Below are positions 15,702 to 25,200 of a stretch of 42,107 nt of DNA, one piece after another. The stretch is taken from assembly GCA_040507895.1 (NCBI GenBank), contig JBEVNX010000174.1, positions 1 to 42,107 of the forward strand, written 5' to 3'. Each line of letters opens with the position of its first letter. The stretch's first letter is position 1. A program made the position numbers and the translations under genes. The notes beneath the pieces were generated by a model. The model had not been told where the DNA came from. It searched no databases and was given only the letters and a program-made list of their open reading frames with translations. The stretch is from JBEVNX01 sp040507895 (GTDB lineage: Bacteria > Desulfobacterota > Binatia > JACPRU01).

Positions 15702-16643
15702 ATGGAACTGCGTACGGTGACGGCCAACGGCATCCGCATGCGTATCGCGGACGAAGGAGCGGGCCCGCTGGTCCTGTTGCTGCATGGCTTCCCGGAGTCC
15801 TGGTACTCCTGGCGCCACCAACTGCCGGCGCTCGCCGCCGCGGGATTCCGCGTCGTGGCGCCCGACCAGCGTGGCTACGGGGGCACCGACGCGCCGCAAG
15901 CCGTCGAGGACTACGACATCCTGCACCTCGTGGACGACGCCGCGGGCCTACTCGACGCGCTGGGTGAAAAACAGGCGGTGGTCGTCGGTCACGATTGGGG
16001 GGCGCCGGTGGCCTGGCATTGCGCGCTCCTCTGCCCCGAGCGGTTTCGCGCCGTCGCGGCCTTGTCCGTCCCATACGTCGGGCGATCCCCACTGCCGCCG
16101 CTCGAGATGTTCCGCGCGATGGCCGGCGAGCATTTCTTCTACATCCTCTATTTCCAGGAGCCGGGCGTGGCCGAGCGGGAGCTCGAAAGCGACGTGCCGG
16201 CCACGATGCGCTGCTTCCTCTACGCGGCCTCCGGCGACGTCACCGAGCCTCTGGACTTCTGGCGGAAACCGAAGACCGCGAAATTCCTCGATGGGCTCCC
16301 GAACCCGCAGAAGCTTCCGCCCTGGCTCACCGAAGCGGATCTCGACTATTTCGCCGGCGAGTTTCGCCGCACGGGTTTTCGCGGCGGCCTCAACTGGTAC
16401 AGGAATCTCGACCGCAACTGGCAGCTCACCGCCGAGCTCGCCGACGCGAAGGTGATGCAGCCGGCGTTGTTCATCGCCGGCGAGCGGGACGGCGTGCTCG
16501 CGATGATCTCCGTCGATGCGATGCGGCCGCTAGTGCCGAACTTGACGCGACTGGTGATGCTACCCGGCTGCGGTCATTGGACGCAGCAGGAGCGTCCGGC
16601 CGAGGTCAATGCGGCGTTGATTCAGTTCCTGAAGGGGCTCTGA
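15702..16643 (+). CDS. Alpha/beta hydrolase, soluble epoxide hydrolase type
   Basis: The 313-residue protein has the complete epoxide hydrolase set: HGFPESWYSWRHQ for the oxyanion hole, the nucleophile Asp in VGHDWGAPVA, the acid in AGERDGV and the base His in PGCGHWTQQERP. Two lid tyrosines are likely in FYILYFQEPG and LNWYRN, which favours epoxide hydrolase over haloalkane dehalogenase. The substrate is unknown; such enzymes open aliphatic or aromatic epoxides in the cytoplasm. ATG 15702 has a GGGAGG ribosome site. The gene stands alone between the divergent rimO start and a convergent HAD gene only 2 bases after its stop. Confidence 0.92.
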   Translation: MELRTVTANGIRMRIADEGAGPLVLLLHGFPESWYSWRHQLPALAAAGFRVVAPDQRGYGGTDAPQAVEDYDILHLVDDAAGLLDALGEKQAVVVGHDWGAPVAWHCALLCPERFRAVAALSVPYVGRSPLPPLEMFRAMAGEHFFYILYFQEPGVAERELESDVPATMRCFLYAASGDVTEPLDFWRKPKTAKFLDGLPNPQKLPPWLTEADLDYFAGEFRRTGFRGGLNWYRNLDRNWQLTAELADAKVMQPALFIAGERDGVLAMISVDAMRPLVPNLTRLVMLPGCGHWTQQERPAEVNAALIQFLKGL

Positions 16644-16645
16644 GC

Positions 16646-17404
16646 TCAGTCGACTCCGAGCAGCGCCGGCAGTTCGGTGAGATTGCGGATCGCGTAGTCG
16701 GGTGGCGCCACCTCGGGCGGGAACTCTCCCTTGTTCTCCGACAGCCAGACCACGGGAATGCCCGAGGCGCGTGCCCCGGCGACGTCCTCGCGAGCGGTGT
16801 CGCCGGCGAACAGGACCTCGTGCGGCGCGAGCCCGAGCTCGTCGACGAGCCGGCGGAAGATCTCCGGATTCGGCTTGCGCAAACGAACCTCGGCCGAGAT
16901 GACGATCACTTCGAAGTATTGCGCGACGCCGGTGTCCGCGATGATCTCGCGGCCGGTCCGGGCGTCGTCGAAATTGGAGAGGATGCCCATGCGGAAGCGC
17001 CGAGCGAGTCGCGGCACCACCGCCGCGTACTCCGCTGGCGCCGCGGTGACCGAGCGCACCGCGGCCATGTGCCTGCGGGTCAGCTGCTCGGCCAGCACGT
17101 CGAGGTGACTCGGCGCGCCGTCGAGGCGAGCGACGGTGCGTCGGAATCTCTCATGACACGTGATCTCAACGCCGTGCGCGGCTCGTTCCGCCTCGATCTC
17201 GCTCAGCACTCCGGTGTACGCGTCGATGAATCGGTCGAGTCGGAAAGCCGCACCGAGACCCTTCTCCAGATCGGGCACGAGCCACGGAATCGTCGTGTGG
17301 ATTCGTTTACCGCGGATCTCCATCTGCGGCAGACGGTGCGGGCTCCACTTCACGAGAGTGTCGAAGAGATCCAGAACGACCGCCTTGAAGCCGCGCTCAC
17401 CCAC
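16646..17404 (-). CDS. HAD-superfamily hydrolase (haloacid dehalogenase-like phosphatase)
   Basis: The 252 residues carry the four HAD motifs in order: VVLDLFDTL (nucleophile and general acid Asp), GILSNFDD, RLRKPNPEIF (Lys) and FAGDTAREDVAGA. A helical cap lies between motifs I and II. The pattern fits the 2-haloacid dehalogenase/phosphatase subgroup, and the substrate is probably a small phosphate ester. GTG 17404 overlaps the queG end by 8 bases, which supports this start and translational coupling. The long open frame upstream of it is antisense-like low-complexity Arg/Ser sequence. Confidence 0.88.
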   Translation of the reverse strand: MGERGFKAVVLDLFDTLVKWSPHRLPQMEIRGKRIHTTIPWLVPDLEKGLGAAFRLDRFIDAYTGVLSEIEAERAAHGVEITCHERFRRTVARLDGAPSHLDVLAEQLTRRHMAAVRSVTAAPAEYAAVVPRLARRFRMGILSNFDDARTGREIIADTGVAQYFEVIVISAEVRLRKPNPEIFRRLVDELGLAPHEVLFAGDTAREDVAGARASGIPVVWLSENKGEFPPEVAPPDYAIRNLTELPALLGVD

Positions 17405-18518
17405 CCGCGTTCTCCAGTGCCTCCAGGATCTCCTCCCGCACCCACGGATCGGCCTCGCGCGCCAGGCGCGCGCGCAGCGGAAGAGACGAGGCCAATCGGC
17501 CGAGGGCCCACGCGGCATGTCCGCGCACCAGCGCCTGCGGGTGATCGAGCGCGGCCGACAACGGCCCGCACGCCCTCGCGTCGCCGAGATTGCCGAGCGC
17601 GACGCAGGCGTTGCGCAAGAGCCCGGCGTACTTGGCGCGCAGTAGCGGGCGCCCCGCGAAGCGCTTGCGGAACTCGGCCTCGGAAAGCGACAAGAGCTCG
17701 ACGAGATCTGGGAACGCATCGTCGCTCCGCGTCGCCGAGAACTCCGGGAGTCCATCCGGGCGGCCGGTATCGTTCACGGGGCAAGCCTCCTGGCAGAGAT
17801 CGCAGCCGAACACCCAGTCACCGATTCGAGGACGAAGCTCGCGCGGGATCGGCCCGCGGTTCTCGATCGTGTGATAGGCGATGCAGAGATCGTTGACCAG
17901 CTCGTACTCCGAGCGGAGCGCGCCGGTCGGACAGACCGGCAGGCAGCGCGTGCAAGCGCCGCAGCTCTGCGGGGCCGAAGCGTCCGGCGCGAGCTCGACG
18001 CTGGTGAGGATCGCCGCCAGGAAGGTGTACGAGCCGATGCCGCGGGCGAGCAGCATCGTGTTCTTGCCTTGCCAGCCGAGACCCGCGGTGCGCGCGTAGG
18101 CGCGCTCGGCGAGCGGCCCGTGGTCGACCAGCACGCGGCTGCGCGCGCTCGCGTCCCTCGCGGTCAGCAGCCGGACGAGTGGACGCGCGCGCTTCTCGAG
18201 CACACGATGGTAGTCCCGGCCCCACGCGTAGCGCGCCACACGTCCAGTCAGCGCGTCCGGACGGCGCGCCGGGGCGGGCCTCCAATAGGAAGCGGCCAGC
18301 AAGATCAGCGATCGCGCCTCCGGCAGCGTGCGCCTGGGGTCCGTCGCCCGCACCACGCGTGCTTCGTCGAACCACGGAAGTCCGGCGAAGCTCCCCTGCC
18401 GGACGCGCTCGAGTGTGATCGCCCGGGCTTCGGCGTCCTCCTCCGCCCTCGCCACGGCCATCCTCACGAAGCCCTGGCGTCGCGCCAGCGCCGCCAACGC
18501 TTCCTTGATGTCGCTCAT
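17397..18518 (-). CDS. queG: Epoxyqueuosine reductase
   Basis: QueG reduces epoxyqueuosine to queuosine in tRNA, the last step of the pathway, using cobalamin and two 4Fe-4S clusters. The 373-residue protein shows YAWGRDYH, VDHGPLAERAYA and GLGWQGKNTMLL. Two ferredoxin-like motifs follow: SCGACTRCLPVCPTGAL and FGCDLCQEACPVN. The C-terminus has two HEAT/PBS-lyase-like repeats (LDHPQALVRGHAAWALGRL), found in many QueG proteins. The ATG overlaps the stop of the cyclase gene (ATGA). The frame is open far upstream, to 20144, but that part is not coding. The gene lies between the cyclase and HAD genes in a unit with both junctions overlapping. Confidence 0.95.
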   Translation of the reverse strand: MSDIKEALAALARRQGFVRMAVARAEEDAEARAITLERVRQGSFAGLPWFDEARVVRATDPRRTLPEARSLILLAASYWRPAPARRPDALTGRVARYAWGRDYHRVLEKRARPLVRLLTARDASARSRVLVDHGPLAERAYARTAGLGWQGKNTMLLARGIGSYTFLAAILTSVELAPDASAPQSCGACTRCLPVCPTGALRSEYELVNDLCIAYHTIENRGPIPRELRPRIGDWVFGCDLCQEACPVNDTGRPDGLPEFSATRSDDAFPDLVELLSLSEAEFRKRFAGRPLLRAKYAGLLRNACVALGNLGDARACGPLSAALDHPQALVRGHAAWALGRLASSLPLRARLAREADPWVREEILEALENAGG

Positions 18519-19294
18519 TTCTCTTCGACGATCGCGATGGCGCGCAGCGGCCCGCCGCTGCCTCCGGCAATCTTCATCGGCAACGCCACCACCGTGATCC
18601 CGGTCGGCGGCAAGCGCTCGAGGTTCGCGAGGTTCTCCATCGCCGGTACGTCGTGGGTCATGAGCTCGACGTGTGCTTCGAAGCCCGTCGACTGCCCGTA
18701 GTCGATGCTGGCGGTGTCCAGGCCGACCGCCTTGATCTTCCGCTCCTTCACGAGCCACGCGGCCGCAGCGGGATCGAGGCCGGGGAAATGGAGCTCGGCG
18801 ACCGCGGCCGCGCCGCGCTCGTCGGTTCCGAGATATTTCTTGCGGTCGGGCCAATACTTCGCGAACCCCGTGCGCAGCAGCACGATCGAGTGAGGGGGAA
18901 TCTCGCGACGAGCTTTCTCCCACTCGCGGAAGTCCTCGATCGAGATGCGGTAGTCGCGATCGGCGAGACACTTTCGGGACACGTCCACCATGACCGCCGA
19001 GCCAACAAGGCGGTCGAGTGGGATCGCGTCGACCGTGCTCCCGTCCTTGGCAAAGTGCGCGGGAGCGTCGATGTGCGTCCCGCCGTGCTCGGGCGCGGAG
19101 AATTTGTTGGAGCGATAGTAATAGCCCCGACTGGTCAGCCCGTCGTGTTCCTTTTCCAGCACGAAGCCGCTCTCGGTCGGCCAGAATATCGTCTGCGCGT
19201 CGTAGGGATGGCTGAGATCGACTATGCCGCCCTTGGGCAAGGCGGCCGTAGCCGCGGCCAGCACGATCGGTAGAATAGCGGCGACCACGAGCAT
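18515..19294 (-). CDS. Cyclase-family (kynurenine formamidase-like) metal hydrolase, exported
   Basis: The 259-residue protein has the cyclase/kynurenine formamidase signature HGGTHIDAPAHF (H-G-T-H-x-D-x-P-x-H, the metal site), GIVDLSHPYD near the start and KAVGLDTASIDYG. A hydrophobic N-terminus (MLVVAAILPIVLAAATAAL) looks like a signal peptide, so it probably acts outside the cytoplasm. I chose ATG 19294 because GGAGG lies 6 bases before it; a GTG at 19339 would add 15 Arg-rich residues and has a poor ribosome site. The substrate is unknown; the family hydrolyses amides and lactones with manganese or zinc. It is the first gene of the unit with queG and the HAD hydrolase. Confidence 0.85.
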   Translation of the reverse strand: MLVVAAILPIVLAAATAALPKGGIVDLSHPYDAQTIFWPTESGFVLEKEHDGLTSRGYYYRSNKFSAPEHGGTHIDAPAHFAKDGSTVDAIPLDRLVGSAVMVDVSRKCLADRDYRISIEDFREWEKARREIPPHSIVLLRTGFAKYWPDRKKYLGTDERGAAAVAELHFPGLDPAAAAWLVKERKIKAVGLDTASIDYGQSTGFEAHVELMTHDVPAMENLANLERLPPTGITVVALPMKIAGGSGGPLRAIAIVEEK

Positions 19295-19373
19295 TCCAAG
19301 CCTCCGGCGTCGAGAGTTCGATCGTCGACGCGTTGGCACACCTTCTCATCTGTGATAGCGCCGAGACAAGAGC

Positions 19374-20855
19374 ATGACGGCCGGTGTACCCGAGCGTAGC
19401 CTCGAGCAAGAGCTCCGAGAGCTGCGCACGATCAACCAGCTGATCGGCACGCTCACCTCGACGCTCGAGCTCCCCGAGATCCTGCGCATCGTGCTCGGTC
19501 GCCTGAAGAGCCTGACACAGGCCGAAGCGCTCTCGCTCATGTTGTACGACGCGGAGCGCGACGAGCTGGTGTTCGCCGCCACCGAGACGTTGCGGGAGAA
19601 CGACGTCGTCGGCTTGCGGTTGCCGCCTTCGCAAAGTCTCGCGAGCTGGGTCGCGCGCAGCGGCGAGAGCGCGATTGTCAACGACGTCGAGAGCGATCCG
19701 CGCTTCTACGCCGCGATCGACCGCGCCTCCGGCTTCCGGACGCGCAGCCTTTTGTGCGTCCCGCTGCGTCGAGCGGGCCAGGTCGTCGGGGTCCTCGAGG
19801 TCGCGAACCGGTACGACACCGTGCCGTTCGACGAGGGGAATCGCCGGCTCCTGGAAAATCTCGCCGCCGAGGTCGGCGACGCCTGCGATCCGGACTCGTT
19901 GTGCCACGACCCGCAGGCGATGCGCCGAATCCTCGCCCGGGCGGTCACGCTCGTGCCGAGCGAAGCGGCGTCGCTCTTGCTCGTCGATCCCACCGGCCGC
20001 GAGCTCGTGTTCCGCGCTTCGCGGGCGATGCAACCCGGCGTCATCGACGGCCTGCGCCTGCCGGCGGACCACGGGATCGCCGGCTGGGTGGCGCGCCATC
20101 GCGAGGCGGTGCGGCTCGAGGACGCCGCCGGCGATCCTCGACACTTCAGCGGCGTCGAGCAGCAGACGGGCCTCGTGGCACGTACCATGATCTGCGTACC
20201 GATGGTGAGCAAGGAGACGCTACGCGGGGTGATCCAGATCATCAACAAAATGGATGGCTCGAGCTTTACCGAAGCCGAGCTGCGGCTGGCGCAGACGCTC
20301 GCTGATCAAGCCGCGATCGCGATCGAGAATGCTTCGCTCTACCGGCAAGCTTATCTCGCCTCGATCACCGACGACCTGACCGGGCTCGGCAACACGCGCC
20401 ACTTCAACGAGAGCCTGGTCAAGCTGATCGCGCACGGACGTCCGGTCTCGCTCGTTATCCTCGACCTCGACAACTTCAAGCAGGTGGTGGACGGGTACGG
20501 TCACCTCGTCGGGGCGCGCACGATCGCGCAGATCGGGCGCATGATCGGGCATCTCGTGCGTCCCGGCGACGTCGCGGCTCGCTTCGGCGGCGACGAGTTC
20601 GTGATCGCGATGCCCGATACCGAGGAGCCCGAAGCGCTGCGCCTCGCCAACGTCATTCGGCAAGCGATCGAGGCGTGCGACCGCCTGGAAGGAGAGAGGG
20701 TCGATCTCTCGGGCGTGACCGCCAGCTTCGGGGTGGCGACCTTCCCCGACGACGCGCGCGATGCCGAGAAGCTGTTCCGTGCCGCGGACGCGGCGATGTA
20801 TGCGGTCAAGCGCTCGACGAAGAACCGCGTGGCTTCAGCCGCGAAAGAAAACTAG
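19374..20855 (+). CDS. Diguanylate cyclase with two GAF domains
   Basis: The 493 residues read as GAF (about 25-165), GAF (about 180-322) and GGDEF (about 330-490). The GGDEF site is intact (RFGGDEF, 404-409). The inhibitory I-site RPGD lies exactly five residues before it, so product-feedback control is likely. LDLDNFKQVVDGYGHLVG and SITDDLTGLGN are also normal. The protein should make cyclic di-GMP from two GTP. It has no signal peptide or membrane segment, so sensing is cytoplasmic; GAF ligands cannot be predicted. The gene stands alone, diverges from the cyclase gene and overlaps the end of the convergent transporter by 21 bases. A YajQ protein, a family proposed to bind cyclic di-GMP, is encoded 8 kb away. 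Confidence 0.94.
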   Translation: MTAGVPERSLEQELRELRTINQLIGTLTSTLELPEILRIVLGRLKSLTQAEALSLMLYDAERDELVFAATETLRENDVVGLRLPPSQSLASWVARSGESAIVNDVESDPRFYAAIDRASGFRTRSLLCVPLRRAGQVVGVLEVANRYDTVPFDEGNRRLLENLAAEVGDACDPDSLCHDPQAMRRILARAVTLVPSEAASLLLVDPTGRELVFRASRAMQPGVIDGLRLPADHGIAGWVARHREAVRLEDAAGDPRHFSGVEQQTGLVARTMICVPMVSKETLRGVIQIINKMDGSSFTEAELRLAQTLADQAAIAIENASLYRQAYLASITDDLTGLGNTRHFNESLVKLIAHGRPVSLVILDLDNFKQVVDGYGHLVGARTIAQIGRMIGHLVRPGDVAARFGGDEFVIAMPDTEEPEALRLANVIRQAIEACDRLEGERVDLSGVTASFGVATFPDDARDAEKLFRAADAAMYAVKRSTKNRVASAAKEN

Positions 20856-22151
20856 CGTGACGAGCCCGAAGAGCGGCACCAGGATGCCGCACGACCACGC
20901 CATGTAGCCGAAGAAGCTCGGCATCTCGACGCCCTGCTCCTCCGCGATCGCCTTGACCATGAAGTTCGGGCCGTTGCCGATGTAGCTGTTGGCTCCCATC
21001 ATCACCGAGCCGCAGGAGATCGCCGCCAAGAGCTGCTCTGATACCGGCCCGCCCGCCATGTGCACCGCGGCCTGGCCGGGCTCGTGCAATCCCTGTGCGA
21101 GCGCCGCGAACGTCAGATACGTCGGCGCGTTGTCGAGGAATGAAGAGAGCATTCCGGAGAGCCAGTAGAAGTGCCACGGCTCGCTCACGCCGAACTCGCC
21201 GCCGCGCGCGCGCAGGATCTCGAGCGCCGGAATCATCGTCGCGAAGATGCCGGCGAAGAGCACGGCGACCTCCTGGATCGGGCCGAAGCCGAACGAGTTC
21301 TCTTTGCGGAGCTCCGCCGGCGTGGTCGCTAACGAAAGCGCCGACATCGCCAACATGGCTCCGAGACGCACCGTCTCGCGGATCCATCCTTCCGGAAGCG
21401 CGGGACTGAACAGCACCGCTAAGACCACGCCGAGCAGGTAGAGGAAATTGAGCCCACCGGCTATGCGAAGCGGCTGGTACTGCCGCATATCCTCCTTGGT
21501 CGCAGCGGGCTCCTCGCGCGCCACGGCCAGGCGATCGAGAACGTAGAAAATGCCTAGCAGGGCCAGTACGACGAACAGCCACTGGGGGACGAGGCGCATC
21601 GTCCAGAAGAACGGCACGCCGCGGAGGTAACCGAGGAAAAGCGGCGGGTCACCGAGCGGAGTCAGCAAGCCCGCGCAATTCGATACCACGAAGATGAAGA
21701 AGATCGGCACGTGCCCGACGTGCTTGCGCTCCGGACAATTGGTACGCAGCAGCGGCCGGACGAGTAGCATGCTAGCTCCCGTGGTGCCGATCAGGTTTGC
21801 GAGTAGCGCGCCGACCGCCAGGAAGGCCGTGTTGACCTCCGGCGTGGCACGCAGATCGCCGCGCAGCACGATACCACCCGAGATCACGAACAGCGCGCCG
21901 AGAAGCACGATGAACGAGATGTATTCGAGGGCCGTGTGTACGACGACGCCAGCATCGAACGTGGCGACGTAGAGCACGACCGGCACGCCCAGGATCGCGC
22001 TGAACAACCCCTTGCTGCGGTTGTTTTCCCAGAAGTGCGGCCAGCGGAGGGGTATGAGGGCAATGCCTAGCAGCGTGAACGCGAACGGCAGCATCGATGC
22101 GGTCGGCAGGAGATGGCCGAGATCGGCAGCCGTAGCCCCTTCCGTGCTCAC
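20835..22151 (-). CDS. NhaD/citrate-transporter-type ion antiporter
   Basis: This 438-residue integral membrane protein has about 11-12 hydrophobic segments and the ion-transporter-superfamily pattern: LLANLIGTTGASMLLVRPLL, NCAGLLTPLGDPPLF, and a C-terminal SSFLDNAPTYLTFAAL with MMGANSYIGNGPNFMVKA. These two re-entrant regions are typical of NhaD sodium/proton antiporters and the CitMHS/ArsB relatives. Sodium/proton exchange is the most likely activity, but other anions or cations cannot be excluded. The annotated GTG has no Shine-Dalgarno (a C-run precedes it); an in-frame ATG at 22094 would lose little. A dyad operator-like site lies 33 bases upstream. It follows cusA on the same strand after 109 bases. 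Confidence 0.85.
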   Translation of the reverse strand: MSTEGATAADLGHLLPTASMLPFAFTLLGIALIPLRWPHFWENNRSKGLFSAILGVPVVLYVATFDAGVVVHTALEYISFIVLLGALFVISGGIVLRGDLRATPEVNTAFLAVGALLANLIGTTGASMLLVRPLLRTNCPERKHVGHVPIFFIFVVSNCAGLLTPLGDPPLFLGYLRGVPFFWTMRLVPQWLFVVLALLGIFYVLDRLAVAREEPAATKEDMRQYQPLRIAGGLNFLYLLGVVLAVLFSPALPEGWIRETVRLGAMLAMSALSLATTPAELRKENSFGFGPIQEVAVLFAGIFATMIPALEILRARGGEFGVSEPWHFYWLSGMLSSFLDNAPTYLTFAALAQGLHEPGQAAVHMAGGPVSEQLLAAISCGSVMMGANSYIGNGPNFMVKAIAEEQGVEMPSFFGYMAWSCGILVPLFGLVTLVFFRG

Positions 22152-22183
22152 GATGGGGGGGCAGTATCGAAAGCCGCTCAGCG

Positions 22184-22196
22184 GGTCAACTTGACC
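22184..22196 (-). promoter_or_regulatory. Palindromic operator-like site upstream of the antiporter
   Basis: GGTCAA-C-TTGACC is a perfect dyad of two 6-base arms. On the minus strand the arm TTGACC can serve as a -35, with GATACT (4 of 6) 15 bases downstream. A repressor bound here would cover the promoter. No adjacent regulator gene is present. Confidence 0.4.
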
Positions 22197-22260
22197 GATC
22201 GAGATCGCCTCATCTAGAACGTCGTCCTTCTGCCCAGCACCCGCTCCGCTTCCGCGGCAC

Positions 22261-25200
22261 TCATGCGGTGATCGAAACCGATCTGCGACTCATCTGCCTC
22301 TCCCGCCAGATCGAGTAGATCGCCGGATAGACGAGCAGCTCCATCAGGAACGAGGTCGAGATCCCGCCGACCATCGGCGCGGCGATGCGCTTCATCACGT
22401 CGGCGCCCGTGCCTTGCGACCAGAGGATCGGCAAGAGCCCGAGCAACATCACTCCGACCGTCATCACCTTGGGACGGAGGCGCTTGACTGCTCCCTCGAT
22501 GATCGCCTCGCGGAGATCATCCGATGACCGGAGCCTGTCTTGCCGGCGCCGCTCCTCGAGCGCGAGGTCGAGATACAGCAGCATGAACACGCCCGTTTCG
22601 GCGTCGACGCCGAGAAGCGCGATCAGCCCCACCCAGACTGCGACCGACATGTTGTAGTCGAGGAGCCAGAGCAGCCAAATCGCACCCACCGCGGAGAACG
22701 GCACCGCCAGGAGGATGATCAGCGTCTTGGTGATCGAGCCGGTGTTCACGAAGAGCAGGATGAAGACGATCAGCAAGGTGAATGGAACGACGACGGCGAG
22801 CCTCGCGCTCGCTCGTTCGAGATACTGAAATTGCCCCGCCCATTCGAGGTGATAGCCGGGCGGAAGCTTCACCCGCTCCTCGACGGTCCGCTTCCCCTCG
22901 GCCACGTAGCCGCCGAGGTCGCGCTCCGCGACGTCGACGAACACGTAGCCGGCGATCTGCCCGTTCTCGTCGTGGATCGACGGCGGAGCGGTCGAGATGG
23001 AAACATCGGAGAGCTCGGCGAGCGGGATCTGCGCTCCGCCGGGAGCGGAGACGAGGACGCGTTCCAGACTCTGGAGATCGCTCCTCTCGTCCCTCACGTA
23101 GCGCACGCTGATCGAGTAACGCTCCCGGCCCTCGACGGTTTGCGACACGCTGGCTCCGCCGATCGCCGATTCGATGACGTCCTGGACGTCTCCGACAGTG
23201 AGCCCGTAGCGGGCGATCGCTTCGCGCCTGACCGTGAAGTCCAGGTAGTAGCCGCCCGTCGTCCGCTCAGCGAAGGCGCTGCGCGTGCCAGGCACCAAGG
23301 CGAGCGCATGCTCGATCTCCGTCGAGATGCGGCCGATCTCCCCGAGGTCTGGGCCGAACACCTTGACGCCCAGTACGCTGCGGATGCCTGTGGCGAGCAT
23401 CTCGGTGCGAGTCTGGATCGGCATCCACCAGATATTCGGCATGCCGGGGAAACGGACGGTGCGGTCGAGCTCGTCGAGGAGCTTGTCCCACGTCATGCCC
23501 GCGCGCCACTCGCTCTGCGGTTTCAGCGTGACGAGGGTCTCGAACATGTTGATCGGAGCGGGATCCGTCGGCGTCTCGGCGCGACCGACCTTGCCGAAGA
23601 CGGTTGCGACCTCGGGGACCTGTTTGATCATCCGATCCTGCGTCTGGATCGCGCCGCGTGCCTGCGTGATCGACATGCCCGGCAGCGCCGTCGGCATGAA
23701 GAGGATCGTCCCCTCGTTCAAGGGCGGCATGAACTCCGAGCCGAGGCGAGAATAGATCGGCACCGTCACTGCGACGACGAGAACTGCCAATCCCACCGTG
23801 AGCCAGCGGAAATGCAACACCGCCTGGATTAGCGGGTGGTAGGCCCTCATGAGAGGCCGGCTGATGGGATGGTTTTCCTCGTCGTGGATGGTCCCGATCA
23901 GCACGGCGTTGGCCATCCGACAGAGCCAGGCGGGGCGGAAGCGGAAGCGGCCTGGGCGTAAGAGGAGCAGGAGCAGAGCCGGCGTGAGCGTGATCGCCAG
24001 CACGGCGGCGATGGCCATGGAGAAGTTCTTCGTGAAGGCGAGCGGCTTGAAGAGACGCCCTTCCTGCGCCTCGAGGGCGAAGATCGGCAAGAAGGACACG
24101 GCGATCACCAGAAGGGAAAAGAAGCTCGGGCCGCCCACTTCCTTCACGGCTTGCACGACGACGTCCCGGAAGCTTCCTACGCGTCCGGCGGCGTGCCAGC
24201 GCTCGAGCTTCTTGTGAGTTTGCTCCACGACCACGATCGCCGCATCGACCATGGCGCCGATCGCCACCGCGATCCCACCGAGCGACATGATGTTGGCGGT
24301 GATTCCCATCGCAGCCATCGGAATGAACGACAGAGTGACGGCGATCGGAATCGTGACGATCGGGATGATCGCGCTCGGAACGTGCCACAGGAAGACGAGG
24401 ATCACGAGGCTGACGATCAGCAGCTCTTCCATGAGCGTGTGCTTCAACGTGTCGATCGCCCGCTCGATCAGCGTCGAGCGATCGTACGTGGTCACCACCT
24501 CGACGCCGGCGGGTAGCGACTTCCTCACTTCTTCGAGCTTTCTTTTGACGCCATCGATCACGCGCAGCGCGTTCTCTCCGTGGCGCATCACGACCACGCC
24601 GCCGACCGCCTCTCCGTCGCCGTTCAACTCGACGAGACCGCGGCGAAGGTCTGGGCCGAGGTGGACGTCGCCCACGTCGCGGAGGAGGATCGGCGTGCCG
24701 TCGTTCGTGCCCACGGCGATCGACTCGATATCTGCGACGGACCGTACGTAGCCGCGCCCGCGCACCATGTACTCGATGCCGTTGAATTCAACGAGGCGGC
24801 CGCCGACTTCGTTGTTCGAGCGCCGGATCGCCTCGATGACTTCGCGTAGCGGCAAGCGATGGGCGAGCAGCGTCGCCGGCTTGATCTCGACTTGGTACTG
24901 CTTGACGAAGCCGCCCACCGAAGCGACTTCGGCGACGCCAGGCACTGCCTCAAGCCAGTAGCGAAGGTACCAATCCTGGAAGGAACGAAGCTCCGCCAAC
25001 GTGTGCGTGCCGCTCTTGTCGGTCAGAGCGTACTCGTAGACCCATCCGACTCCCGTTGCGTCGGGCCCGAGCCGCGGGCTCACCCCTTCGGGCAGGCGTC
25101 CGCCGATCCCCTGCATGTACTCGAGGACGCGGCTGCGAGCCCAGTAGAGATCCGTGCCGTCCTGGAAGACGACATTCACGAACGAATAGCCGAACATCGA

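Noticed and set aside
15995..17896. Plus-strand open frame of 633 residues
   Set aside because: It is a GC-rich shadow of the epoxide hydrolase (another frame) and antisense to the HAD and queG genes; no domain is recognisable.
18519..20144. Continuation of the queG frame to a protein of 915 residues
   Set aside because: The upstream part is antisense to the cyclase and GGDEF genes, has low-complexity Arg/Ala sequence, and QueG homology begins at 18518 where the ATG overlaps the cyclase stop.
22214..22264. 16-residue frame (MSAAEAERVLGRRTTF) overlapping the cusA stop as ATGA
   Set aside because: Too short to support as a gene; no ribosome site or known leader motif.
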